Of a stretch of 64,000 nucleotides of DNA, positions 53,718 through 61,861 are shown piece after piece. Below the pieces are notes generated by a model. It was given only the letters and a program-made list of their open reading frames with translations, was not told the origin of the DNA and ran no database searches. The DNA lies in contig NZ_FOZL01000001.1 in assembly GCF_900114625.1 (NCBI RefSeq), forward strand, positions 434,001-498,000, written 5' to 3'. Numbering within the stretch: the stretch's first letter is position 1; every line of letters begins with the position of its first letter. The translations under genes and the position numbers were made by a program. The stretch is from Granulicella pectinivorans (GTDB lineage Bacteria > Acidobacteriota > Terriglobia > Terriglobales > Acidobacteriaceae).

Positions 53718-54896
53718 TTATTCGGCGAAGCGGTAGGTGCGGACCTGAAGCTTCCTGGTTTGCTTCGATCCGCGGCTGAGGAAGAAGCATGAGACGGCGA
53801 TGAGGGCGAGGGATACGGGCCAGCGCAGGATGTTTCCAGGCATGAGGTGCCAGACGACGGCGGCGAAGAGGTTGACGAGGGTCATGGGCAGCATGAACTT
53901 CCAGGCGAGGCCCATGAGTTGATCCATGCGGAGGCGAGGGAACGTACCGCGCACCCAGATGAAGGCGGCGATGAAGACGAGGAGTTTGAGGAAGAACCAG
54001 ATCCAGGAGGGAATGAAGGTGAGGAAGGAAAACGGCGCGGACCAGCCGCCGAGGAAGAGCGTGATGGCGAGGCCGGAGGTGGCGAACATGCCGAGGTACT
54101 CGCCGAGGAAGAAGAGGGCGAACTTGAAGCCGGAGTACTCGGTGTAGTAGCCGGCGATGAGCTCGGACTCGCCTTCGGGGAGATCGAAGGGCGAGCGGTT
54201 GGACTCGGCGGCGGCGGCGATCATGAAGAGGATGAAGCCGCAGAGACCCCAGGGCGTGAAGACGAACCAGTGGGCAAGGCCGTTGGTGTAGACGGCTTGC
54301 TGCGCGACGATGGTGACGGTGGAGAGCGAGCCGGAGGCCATGATGACGACGACGGCGGAGAGGACGAGCGGGATCTCGTAGCTGATCATCTGCGCGATGG
54401 CGCGCATGGCTCCGAGGAGCGAGTATTTGCTGCGGCTGGACCAGCCGGCCATGAAGACGGCGAGCTCCACCATGGAGCCGATGGCGAAGAAGAACAGCAG
54501 GCCGGCATCGAGGTTGATGATGACCATGTTGCGGCCGATGGGCAGGACGGCATAGCCGAGGAAGGCAGCGAGAACAAGTAAGAGCGGCGCGAGGAAGTGG
54601 ACGACCTGGTCGGCAGAGCGGGGGACGACGTCTTCCTTGGTGAGCGACTTGATGCCGTCGGCGATGGGCTGCCAGAAGCCGTAGGGGCCGACGCGGTTGG
54701 GGCCGTAACGGTTCTGCATGCGGCCGAGACCTTTGCGCTCCAGCACAGTGGTGATGGCGAAGAGGAGGGGGAAGACGACGAGGACGGGAACAACAGAGAG
54801 GATGGCCGAGGCGATGGGCTGCGCGGGCGCGGGGACGTGGCCCATGAGGAAGGCTTTGGTTGTTACAAATACCTGATCGAGGGCCTGGGGGTTCAT
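53718..54896 (-). CDS. nuoH: NADH-quinone oxidoreductase subunit H
   Basis: 392 residues, the membrane subunit at the quinone cavity. VVFPLLFAITTVLERKGLGR with MQNRYGPNRVGPYGFWQPIA (ERKxxxRxQxRxGPNRVGPxG) and DGIKSLTKEDVVP, then ESNRSPFDLPEGESELIAGY and TEYSGFKFALFFLGEYLGMF, with the acidic quinone-channel residues intact. It overlaps nuoI by four bases (ATGA). Length is slightly above E. coli NuoH. Confidence 0.96.
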   Translation of the reverse strand: MNPQALDQVFVTTKAFLMGHVPAPAQPIASAILSVVPVLVVFPLLFAITTVLERKGLGRMQNRYGPNRVGPYGFWQPIADGIKSLTKEDVVPRSADQVVHFLAPLLLVLAAFLGYAVLPIGRNMVIINLDAGLLFFFAIGSMVELAVFMAGWSSRSKYSLLGAMRAIAQMISYEIPLVLSAVVVIMASGSLSTVTIVAQQAVYTNGLAHWFVFTPWGLCGFILFMIAAAAESNRSPFDLPEGESELIAGYYTEYSGFKFALFFLGEYLGMFATSGLAITLFLGGWSAPFSFLTFIPSWIWFFLKLLVFIAAFIWVRGTFPRLRMDQLMGLAWKFMLPMTLVNLFAAVVWHLMPGNILRWPVSLALIAVSCFFLSRGSKQTRKLQVRTYRFAE

Positions 54897-55477
54897 TGTG
54901 CCGGTACACTCCCCGTGGCTGGCGTTGCGGGTGGAGTGAGCTTGGGGGCGGCGGCTTTGGCGCGGGCGGCGGCGAGGTCGGCGTCGACGGCGGCAGCCTC
55001 GGTGGGATGGATCTGGTGGTAGTACTCGTTGGGTTTCGCTAAGCGCTTTTTGTTCCAGAGGAGATCGTTGAAGCGCTCGGCAGTGCTGGCCTCGAAGGCG
55101 ACGTCCATCTTGATCGCGTCGAAGGGACAGACCTCGACGCAGATCTGGCAGCTCATGCAGACGGAGACATCGATGTTGAAGCGCGCGGGGTAGAACTGCT
55201 GCTTGCCGACGGCGTCCGGCTTTTTATCGACGCTCTTTTCGATGAAGATGCACTTGGGTGGGCACTCCTTCTCGCAGATGAGGCAGGAGACGCAGCGCAG
55301 GCCCTGCTGCCAGTCGTCGCCGTCGTAGACGAGGAAGGGGAAGTTGCGCGAGGCTTCGATGCGCGGGGCACGCTCCTCGGGGAACTGCACGGTCGTCAGA
55401 CGTTCCTTGCCGACATAGCTTCCGAAGAAGTTTCGAGCCGTCTCCGCCAATCCCTTCAGAAGACCTTCACCGAGCAT
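54893..55477 (-). CDS. nuoI: NADH-quinone oxidoreductase subunit I
   Basis: About 194 residues from ATG 55477 (AAGGA four bases upstream); starts at 55489 (MKDSM) and a TTG at 55510 are alternatives. Two [4Fe-4S] ferredoxin motifs, CVSCLICEKECPPKC and CMSCQICVEVCPFDA, carry the N6a/N6b clusters on the path to quinone. The C-terminal 40 residues are an Ala/Pro-rich tail not needed in the family. It directly follows nuoD in the operon (no nuoE, F or G between), which is the gene order of EFG-less complex I. Confidence 0.93.
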   Translation of the reverse strand: MLGEGLLKGLAETARNFFGSYVGKERLTTVQFPEERAPRIEASRNFPFLVYDGDDWQQGLRCVSCLICEKECPPKCIFIEKSVDKKPDAVGKQQFYPARFNIDVSVCMSCQICVEVCPFDAIKMDVAFEASTAERFNDLLWNKKRLAKPNEYYHQIHPTEAAAVDADLAAARAKAAAPKLTPPATPATGSVPAQ

Positions 55478-55537
55478 AGAATCCTTCATTCCTCGCCGAA
55501 AAAAGCTCAAATTTTGTGCGACACCACTCTACTCCAT

Positions 55538-56692
55538 TTACCGGTCGACCTCGCCCATCACGATGTCGATGCTCCCGAGAATAATCACAACGTCCGCGAT
55601 GCTTTGACCGAGACACATGTCTTCGAGGATGGTGAGGTTGATGAGGCTGGGGGGACGGACGCGATAGCGATAGGGGCCGGGTGAACCATCGCTGATGAGA
55701 TAGAAGCCGAGCTCGCCCTTGGGAGCTTCGATACGTCCATAGGCTTCGCCGGGTTTGGGACGGAAGCCGCGGATCTTGGTCTTGGGATCCTGGATGGGGC
55801 CTTCGGGAAGATCGCGGAGGGCCTGCTCCAGAATCTTGCAGGACTCGCGCATCTCAAGCAGGCGGATCATGTAACGGTCGTAGACGTCGCCGTGATCGCC
55901 GAGCGGGACGCGGAAGCTGAAGCGGCCGTAGATGCCGTACCTGTCCACCTTGCGGAGATCGTAGTTGACGCCGCAGGCCCGCAGCATGGGGCCGGTGACG
56001 CCGGCGTTGATGGCGAGTTCCTTACTAAGCACGCCGACGCCCTGCGTGCGGGCCATGAGGATCTCGTTGCTGGCAAGGAGGTTTTCGAACTCGTCGAGGA
56101 AGCGGGGGAATTCGGCCACCACTTTTTGGGCTTGTTCGAGCCAGCCGGCGGGGAGATCGACGCGGCATCCGCCAAAGCGCATGTAGTTGCACATCATGCG
56201 CGCGCCGGTGAGGGACTCGAAGAGGTCGAGGATCTTTTCGCGCTCGCGGAAGGCGTACATCAACGGTGTGCCGCTGGCGCCCATGTCCTGCATGAGGAAG
56301 CCGATGAGGCAGGCGTGATTTTGTAACCGCGTGAGTTCGGCGGTGATGACGCGGAGGTACTCGGCGCGCTCGGGCACGACGATGCCGGCGAGGGTTTCGA
56401 CGGCCAGGGCGTAGGCCCAGTTGTTGGTCAGCGAGCAGAAGTAGTCGAGGCGATCGGTGTAGGGCATGGAGCCGAGATAGCTCTCATGCTCGGCGATCTT
56501 TTCGTGGTTGCGATGGAGGTAGCCGAAGACGGGCTTGAGCTTGATGACGCGTTCGCCGTCGAGCACGACATCCATGCGAAAGACGCCGTGAGTGGAGGGG
56601 TGCTGCGGGCCCATGGAGACTTCGAGGAGGTGCGAGTCCGCCTTGGTGGGCGTGAGGCTGGCGCCGGGTGGCAGGGCTACCGCTGTGTTCAT
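55538..56692 (-). CDS. nuoD: NADH-quinone oxidoreductase subunit D
   Basis: 384 residues from ATG 56692, which overlaps the nuoC stop (ATGA). MGPQHPSTHGVFRMDVVLDG, YLHRNHEKIAEHESYLGSMP YTDRLDYF, and the C-terminal SIDIVMGEVDR are the signatures of the 49-kDa subunit; His of HPSTHG and Tyr of the PYTDR loop bind quinone. Separate NuoC and NuoD proteins are encoded, unlike the NuoCD fusion of E. coli. Confidence 0.97.
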   Translation of the reverse strand: MNTAVALPPGASLTPTKADSHLLEVSMGPQHPSTHGVFRMDVVLDGERVIKLKPVFGYLHRNHEKIAEHESYLGSMPYTDRLDYFCSLTNNWAYALAVETLAGIVVPERAEYLRVITAELTRLQNHACLIGFLMQDMGASGTPLMYAFREREKILDLFESLTGARMMCNYMRFGGCRVDLPAGWLEQAQKVVAEFPRFLDEFENLLASNEILMARTQGVGVLSKELAINAGVTGPMLRACGVNYDLRKVDRYGIYGRFSFRVPLGDHGDVYDRYMIRLLEMRESCKILEQALRDLPEGPIQDPKTKIRGFRPKPGEAYGRIEAPKGELGFYLISDGSPGPYRYRVRPPSLINLTILEDMCLGQSIADVVIILGSIDIVMGEVDR

Positions 56693-57312
56693 ACGGCACC
56701 GCCGTGGGTGTGCTGGGCGCGGTGCAAGACTTCGTCGTGCGCGGTGGGCTCGTACTCGTAGTCGTCGGGCTCGACATAGTCGCGGCGCATCGGGTGATCG
56801 ACGAAGCCTTCCCACATGAGGATGCGGCGGAGGTCGGGGTGTCCGTCGAAGACGATGCCGAAGAGGTCGAAGATCTCGCGTTCCTGGAAGTCGGCGCTGC
56901 GCCAGACGGGTGTGAGGGAAGGGAGATGCACGTGGGCGGCGCGGTCTTCCGTACGCATGCGAAGGATGACGGGGCCGTGCCTGAGTTCCATGGAGTAGAG
57001 GTGGTAGACGGCTTCGAGATAGTCGCCGGACTCAGTGGTGCGGAGCTCGTCGACCTGGGTCTCTACGCCGTCTACCAGTTTGGTTACTTTTACCTTTTCC
57101 GAGACTTCGAGCGGAGGCCAGTCGATGCCGGTGACGTTGGAGCAAAAGTCGTAGCGGTGCGCCGGGGCGTCGCGCAGGAAAAGAGCTACGGCGACAGCGT
57201 GCTCCGGGTCGAGGAGCAGGCTGTGCTGTGCGGAGACGCTGGGATTCGTCACCAGCTCCAGACGACAGCCGGGGATGGCGGATTCGATCTCGAGCTTAAG
57301 TTGTTCCAGCAT
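56689..57312 (-). CDS. nuoC: NADH-quinone oxidoreductase subunit C
   Basis: 207 residues. The 30-kDa subunit pattern is present late in the protein: VYHLYSMELRHGPVILRMRT, LPSLTPVWRSADFQEREIFD LFGIVFDGHPDLRRILM and WEGFVDHPMRRDY. It overlaps the end of nuoB by 17 bases and the start of nuoD by four, so the three are translated together. Confidence 0.96.
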   Translation of the reverse strand: MLEQLKLEIESAIPGCRLELVTNPSVSAQHSLLLDPEHAVAVALFLRDAPAHRYDFCSNVTGIDWPPLEVSEKVKVTKLVDGVETQVDELRTTESGDYLEAVYHLYSMELRHGPVILRMRTEDRAAHVHLPSLTPVWRSADFQEREIFDLFGIVFDGHPDLRRILMWEGFVDHPMRRDYVEPDDYEYEPTAHDEVLHRAQHTHGGAV

Positions 57313-57937
57313 CGTCCCTGCCTATGGTGGTGATATTGACGAGGGGCGGGCGCCAAACGTCACGATTGCGTGGCGGCTCAAGATCGTGGGTGCCGAAGGT
57401 GGGGATGGTGAACTCGCTGGGCTCGTCGGCGTGGAGGTGGCGGGGGCGGTCTGCGCCGGTGAGTTGCTGCTCGTCGATCTTCTTCTGCAGCGCCATGAAG
57501 CCTTCGATGAGGGCCTCCGGACGAGGCGGGCAGCCGGGGATGTAGATGTCGACGGGGATGTAGCGGTCGATGCCCTTGAGGACGTTGTAGCCCTGCTTGA
57601 AGGGCCCTCCCGAGATGGCGCATGCGCCCATGGAGATGACGTACTTGGGTTCGGGCATCTGGTTATAGAGGCGCACGACCTGCGGCGCCATCTTCTTGGT
57701 GATGGTGCCGGCGACGATCATGAGGTCGGCCTGACGGGGCGAGGGGCGGAAGACCTCGGCGCCGAAGCGGGCGAGATCGTAGCGGGCCATGGTGGTGGCG
57801 ATCATCTCGATGGCGCAACAGGCGAGGCCGAAGTTCAATGGCCAGAGAGAGCTTCTGCGGCCCCAGTTGTAGAGATCCTGCAGGGTGGTGGCGAAGATAC
57901 CCTGCTTGCTCAGCTCGTTCTTCAGCGCTTCATCCAT
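57296..57937 (-). CDS. nuoB: NADH-quinone oxidoreductase subunit B
   Basis: 213 residues. It carries cluster N2: the tandem cysteines in GLACCAIEM, Cys in ISMGACAISGGPF and Cys in YIPGCPPRPEAL. Core length is usual, with a longer C-terminal tail (EPPRNRDVWRPPLVNITTIG). GGAAACCC-type sequence precedes the start and nuoA ends 17 bases upstream. Confidence 0.97.
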   Translation of the reverse strand: MDEALKNELSKQGIFATTLQDLYNWGRRSSLWPLNFGLACCAIEMIATTMARYDLARFGAEVFRPSPRQADLMIVAGTITKKMAPQVVRLYNQMPEPKYVISMGACAISGGPFKQGYNVLKGIDRYIPVDIYIPGCPPRPEALIEGFMALQKKIDEQQLTGADRPRHLHADEPSEFTIPTFGTHDLEPPRNRDVWRPPLVNITTIGRDDAGTT

Positions 57938-57954
57938 GATGGAAACCCTTCAGG

Positions 57955-58326
57955 CTACGTCCAGGTGAGGACCTTCTTGTGCCAGGCCCAGGCAAGGCCC
58001 GCGATGAGCAGGAACAGGAAGACGAAGACGGCGAGGCACTCTCCAAGCCCGAAGCCGGTGAGGGCGGTCGCGAACGGCAGGAGGAAGACGACTTCCACGT
58101 CGAAGACGAGGAAGAGGATGGCGTAGAGGTAGTAGCCGGGTTTGAACTGCACCCAGGCATCGTCGGAGGATTCAAGTCCGCACTCGTAGACGGCGTTCTT
58201 GGATCGGCCGGGTTTGGCGGGCGAGAATTTCTTCGCCCACAGCCACGCGAGCGCGAGGGGAGCGACCGCGAAACCGACCGCGCCGAGCAGAAGAACGAGA
58301 ATTGGGAGATACGAAACGTTTCCCAT
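57955..58326 (-). CDS. nuoA: NADH-quinone oxidoreductase subunit A
   Basis: 123 residues from ATG 58326 (an in-frame GTG at 58341 is possible). Three membrane helices; the loop NAVYECGLESSDDAWVQFKP with Cys and the acidic FDVEVVFLLPFA helix are diagnostic. First gene of the 12-gene operon; its promoter should be in the 305-base divergent gap to icd. Confidence 0.95.
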   Translation of the reverse strand: MGNVSYLPILVLLLGAVGFAVAPLALAWLWAKKFSPAKPGRSKNAVYECGLESSDDAWVQFKPGYYLYAILFLVFDVEVVFLLPFATALTGFGLGECLAVFVFLFLLIAGLAWAWHKKVLTWT

Positions 58327-58559
58327 TTTTGACGTACCCACGGTAGCACACTGTCCTGCGTAACGTGCGCCCTGCGCGGGCGGCTGGTGTTCACACGCCT
58401 TTTTACCCCTTCGCGTGCCCCTTCCGTTGGTCAGGAATGAATTTCTTGCTGACCTACGGAAGGCCCGCAGGACAACCTTGCGCCACGACCGGTATACGAG
58501 TCACGAAGGTTCTGCCGCAGGCGCCGTGATCGCTGCCCGCGCGGAGCGGCCCATCCGGC

Positions 58560-58589
58560 AGGACAAATCTTTACGGGTGGTGGTATGCT
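58560..58589 (+). promoter_or_regulatory. Candidate promoter for icd
   Basis: AGGACA (58560-58565) and TATGCT (58584-58589) with an 18-base spacer, preceded by TGG as an extended -10. Predicted start near 58596, about 36 bases before the icd ATG. The match is only moderate (four of six in each box). Confidence 0.35.
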
Positions 58590-58631
58590 TCGGCCCTGTT
58601 TCGCCCAACCCTCCTGTCGGAGTTACATCGT

Positions 58632-60032
58632 ATGCAGAGCAGCTACAACGGAATCCCTGTCCCGCCGAACGGCCAACCCATTGAATACAAGGACGGAAGT
58701 TATGTGGTGCCGGATCATCCGGTGATCCCGTTTATCGAGGGCGATGGAACCGGAAGGGATATCTGGAAGGCCTCGCAGCGGGTGTTCGACGCGGCGGTGG
58801 AGAAGGCGTACGGCGGTAAGCGCAAGGTGGAGTGGTACGAGGTGCTGGCGGGCGAGAAGTCGTACCGGAAGACGCAGGACTGGCTACCAGACGATACGGT
58901 GAAGGCGACCGTCGACTTTCGCGTCTCGATCAAAGGGCCGCTGACGACGCCGGTGGGCGGCGGCATTCGCTCGCTGAACGTAGCGCTGCGGCAGTTGATG
59001 GATCTGTACCAGTGCATCCGTCCGGTGAAGTACTACGCCGGCGTGCCGAGCCCGGTGAAGCATCCGGAGAAGCTGGACGTCGTGATCTTCCGGGAGAACA
59101 CGGAGGACATCTACGCGGGGATCGAGTTCCGCGAGGGGACGCCCGAGGCGAAGAGGTTTATCGCGTTTGTGAACGACGACATGCTGAAGGGCTCGAAGAA
59201 GAAGATCCGGCTGGACTCGGGCGTGGGCGTGAAGCCGATCTCGATTACGGGATCGAAGCGGCTGGTGCGCGCAGCGATTCAGTATGCGCTCGACAACGGA
59301 CGCAAGACGGTGACGCTGGTACACAAGGGGAATATTCAGAAGTTCACCGAGGGCGCGTTTCGCGAGTGGGGCTACGAGGTTGCAGTGGAGGAGTTCCGCG
59401 CGGACACCGTGACGGAGCGCGAGAGCTGGATCCTCGGGAACCTGGAGGACAATCCGAAGCTGACAGCGGAGGAGAACGCCGCGCTGATCGAACCGGGGAT
59501 CGAGTTCGCCGCGAAGGAGTTTGGCGAGTCGGTGATTGCGGAGGTGAAGGCGGTGGTTGCGAGCATCGGGGCTTCGCATGGAGATGGCAAGTGGAAATCG
59601 AAGATCTTGATCAATGACCGCATCGCGGATTCCATCTTCCAGCAGATCATCATTCGGCCTTCGGACTACAGCGTGCTGGCTACGACGAACCTGAACGGCG
59701 ACTACATCTCGGATGCGGCGGCGGCGCAGGTGGGCGGACTGGGGATCGCGCCGGGAGGCAATATCGGCGATGGGTATGCGGTGTTTGAAGCCACGCACGG
59801 GACCGCGCCGAAGTATGCGGACAAGGACGTGATCAACCCGGGGTCGGTGATCCTTTCGGGGGTGATGCTGTTTGATTTTCTGGGATGGAAAGAGGCGGCT
59901 CGGCTGATTGAATCGTCGATGGAGAAGACGATCCAGCAGAAGTTCGTGACCTACGACTTCGAGCGGCAGATGCAGGGCGCGACCAAGGCGAAGACGAGTG
60001 AATTTGCGACGCGCATGATTGAGAATATGTAA
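58632..60032 (+). CDS. icd: NADP-dependent isocitrate dehydrogenase
   Basis: 466 residues, cytoplasmic, TCA cycle. VPFIEGDGTG-type motif (VIPFIEGDGTGRDIW), the substrate serine loop GGGIRSLNVALRQLMDLYQC (the Ser that is phosphorylated in E. coli), VVIFRENTEDIYAGIEF, and ATHGTAPKYADKDVINPGSV are all present; the family is slightly longer than E. coli Icd (416). The loop after the NADP site (AVFEATHGTAPKYAD) fits NADP specificity. The next gene starts on the base after its stop. Confidence 0.97.
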   Translation: MQSSYNGIPVPPNGQPIEYKDGSYVVPDHPVIPFIEGDGTGRDIWKASQRVFDAAVEKAYGGKRKVEWYEVLAGEKSYRKTQDWLPDDTVKATVDFRVSIKGPLTTPVGGGIRSLNVALRQLMDLYQCIRPVKYYAGVPSPVKHPEKLDVVIFRENTEDIYAGIEFREGTPEAKRFIAFVNDDMLKGSKKKIRLDSGVGVKPISITGSKRLVRAAIQYALDNGRKTVTLVHKGNIQKFTEGAFREWGYEVAVEEFRADTVTERESWILGNLEDNPKLTAEENAALIEPGIEFAAKEFGESVIAEVKAVVASIGASHGDGKWKSKILINDRIADSIFQQIIIRPSDYSVLATTNLNGDYISDAAAAQVGGLGIAPGGNIGDGYAVFEATHGTAPKYADKDVINPGSVILSGVMLFDFLGWKEAARLIESSMEKTIQQKFVTYDFERQMQGATKAKTSEFATRMIENM

Positions 60033-60878
60033 ATGAAATTGATCTCGTTTGTTACAGATGGCGTATCGAGTTACGGAGTGCTTGAGGGCACCACGGTGAA
60101 GGATCTTGGGGCGGTGTTGCGTGGACGCTTTCCGACCCTGAAGGCCCTGCTTGGCGAGGACTTCCTGAGCATCGCGCAGGAGACGGAAGCGCCTCGGCTT
60201 GCGCGCTCGGCGGTGCAGTTGCTTCCTCCTGTTCCGGATCCGGCGAAGATCCTCTGCATCGGCAAGAACTACGAAGAACACCGCGTGGAAACGGGTGGGG
60301 AGAAGCTCGCGTACCCGACGATCTTCACTCGTTTCGCGGACACGCTGGTGGCGGATGGGCAGGATGCCTGGGCTCCAGGCGTGTCGAGCGAGATCGACTT
60401 CGAAGGCGAGCTGGCTGTCGTGATAGGGCGCGCGGGACGGCACATTGCGCTCGAAGATGCGCTGTCGCACGTGGCCGGATACGCGTGCTTCAACGACATC
60501 TCGATCCGCGACTGGCAGAGGCACACCACGCAGTTCACGCCGGGCAAGAACTTTCCGCGTACGGGCGGGTTTGGGCCGTGGATCGTGACGGCGGATGAGA
60601 TCGCCGATCCGCAGGCGCTCGATCTGACGACGTGGCTGAACGGCGATGAGGTGCAGAAAGCCAATACCGCGGAGATGATCTTCAACATCCGCGCACTGAT
60701 TCACTACTGCTCGTCGTTCACGCAGCTCTCGCCGGGAGATGTGATCGCCACAGGAACGCCGGGCGGCGTGGGGGCGAAGCGCAAGCCGCAGCTCTTTATG
60801 AAGGTGGGCGATGTCGTGGAGATCGAGATCGCATCCGTCGGGACGCTGCGCAATAGCATCGGCGAAGGCAAGGCTTAG
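60033..60878 (+). CDS. Fumarylacetoacetate hydrolase-family protein
   Basis: 281 residues; the ATG follows the icd stop codon directly. The FAH fold signature is intact: KILCIGKNYEEHRVETGG, DFEGELAVVIGRAGRHIALE (metal Glu-x-Glu), DWQRHTTQFTPGKNFPRTGG FGPWIVT and GDVIATGTPGGVGAKRKPQL. Members hydrolyse or decarboxylate 2-oxo acids such as acylpyruvates and oxaloacetate; co-transcription with icd suggests a role near the TCA cycle (possibly oxaloacetate decarboxylation or tautomerisation), but specificity is unknown. Confidence 0.92.
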   Translation: MKLISFVTDGVSSYGVLEGTTVKDLGAVLRGRFPTLKALLGEDFLSIAQETEAPRLARSAVQLLPPVPDPAKILCIGKNYEEHRVETGGEKLAYPTIFTRFADTLVADGQDAWAPGVSSEIDFEGELAVVIGRAGRHIALEDALSHVAGYACFNDISIRDWQRHTTQFTPGKNFPRTGGFGPWIVTADEIADPQALDLTTWLNGDEVQKANTAEMIFNIRALIHYCSSFTQLSPGDVIATGTPGGVGAKRKPQLFMKVGDVVEIEIASVGTLRNSIGEGKA

Positions 60879-60897
60879 CCAGAATCGAAAAGGACCA

Positions 60898-60927
60898 AAG
60901 GCGGACAGGGCTGGCCTGCCCGCCCTT
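60898..60927. terminator. Hairpin between convergent genes
   Basis: Imperfect stem: AAGG-CGG-CAGG (60898-60909) pairs with CCTG-CCG-CCTT (60915-60927) with a one-base bulge and one mismatch, loop GCTGG. It is 20 bases after the FAH stop and seven bases from the end of the convergent gene, so it may end both. Confidence 0.45.
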
Positions 60928-60933
60928 GTCGGC

Positions 60934-61833
60934 TTAGCCTCCGAGGACGCCGCTCGCGGCGAAGGGTCCGGCGGCGCAGGAGGCGTAGTCGCGAATCCGC
61001 AGGCCCCCCAGTTGCTGGGATGGGATGCCCAGCTCCGCGGCGCTAAAGGATGGGTCGAGGATCTCGAATTGCAGCCTCTGCCCAGCCTCCGGGTAGATGG
61101 CTACGTCGCAGCAGATCCCGTCCGGAGAGAAGACCATCTGCCGCAGCGAGTCGAAGGTCTGCACGAGATGCGTGTATTCCGAGGCCATATCCTGCGCGTC
61201 CGCGGCCGTCCCCATGACCTTGAAGATGAGGTGCGGAACGACCGTTGCGAGAGAGGTGGAGAAGACGGGCTGCTCGAAGAACTGCGTGCCCATAGCGACG
61301 TCGGCCTGCGTGTCGTAGTAATAGACGAAGAGGAAGTCGACATAGGACGAACCGGCGTCGAGCTTGATGGTGGAGCCGGGGTTTTGCGATCCGTAGACGG
61401 TGGCGTTGGTGAGCAGGCCATCGGCACGCATCGAGTCCGGCATGGAGATGGAGACGCGACGCATGCCGGTGGTGTCCGTGAGTTGAAGCGGAGAGGTTGC
61501 GGGGTCGCTGCTGGTGAGGTACGGGAAGGAGTATGCAGCCTGCGCCGCCTGGAACAGGGCATCGACCGGGGCGGTGTTCTTCGCCTGATCGGTGATGACG
61601 TCCACCCACAGGCTCTCGCCTTCCTGCATGGCTCCGTTGGGGCCGGTGGCGTTGGGTCCTGCGATGGAGGAGCCATCCCAGAAGCCAAACCAGCAGACGT
61701 GATCGGGCGCGTCGACATAGGGGCAGAGAGCCAGGATGCGTGTGGAGTCCTCGGGATCCTGGATGAAGAACCAGGAGCCCTCGAAGAGGATGACAAGCTG
61801 ATTGGCGGTGGTGCTACGGACTTCTTCTGGCAT
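60934..61833 (-). CDS. Unknown soluble protein downstream of a TPR-CHAT protease
   Basis: 299 residues, AGGAGA six bases before ATG 61833. No signal peptide, membrane segment or motif I recognise. Sequence is rich in aromatic beta-type stretches: ANQLVILFEGSWFFIQDPED, ILALCPYVDAPDHVCWFGFW, MRRVSISMPDSM, YVDFLFVYYYDT, VVPHLIFKVMG and GICCDVAIYPEAGQRLQFEI. A central segment (about 65-100) is more polar. It lies 28 bases after the stop of the TPR-CHAT gene on the same strand, so the two are an operon. It could be a substrate or effector of the protease; nothing in the sequence proves this. Confidence 0.65.
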   Translation of the reverse strand: MPEEVRSTTANQLVILFEGSWFFIQDPEDSTRILALCPYVDAPDHVCWFGFWDGSSIAGPNATGPNGAMQEGESLWVDVITDQAKNTAPVDALFQAAQAAYSFPYLTSSDPATSPLQLTDTTGMRRVSISMPDSMRADGLLTNATVYGSQNPGSTIKLDAGSSYVDFLFVYYYDTQADVAMGTQFFEQPVFSTSLATVVPHLIFKVMGTAADAQDMASEYTHLVQTFDSLRQMVFSPDGICCDVAIYPEAGQRLQFEILDPSFSAAELGIPSQQLGGLRIRDYASCAAGPFAASGVLGG

Positions 61834-61861
61834 AAGCGTTCTCCTGTGAAGAAGAACGGAT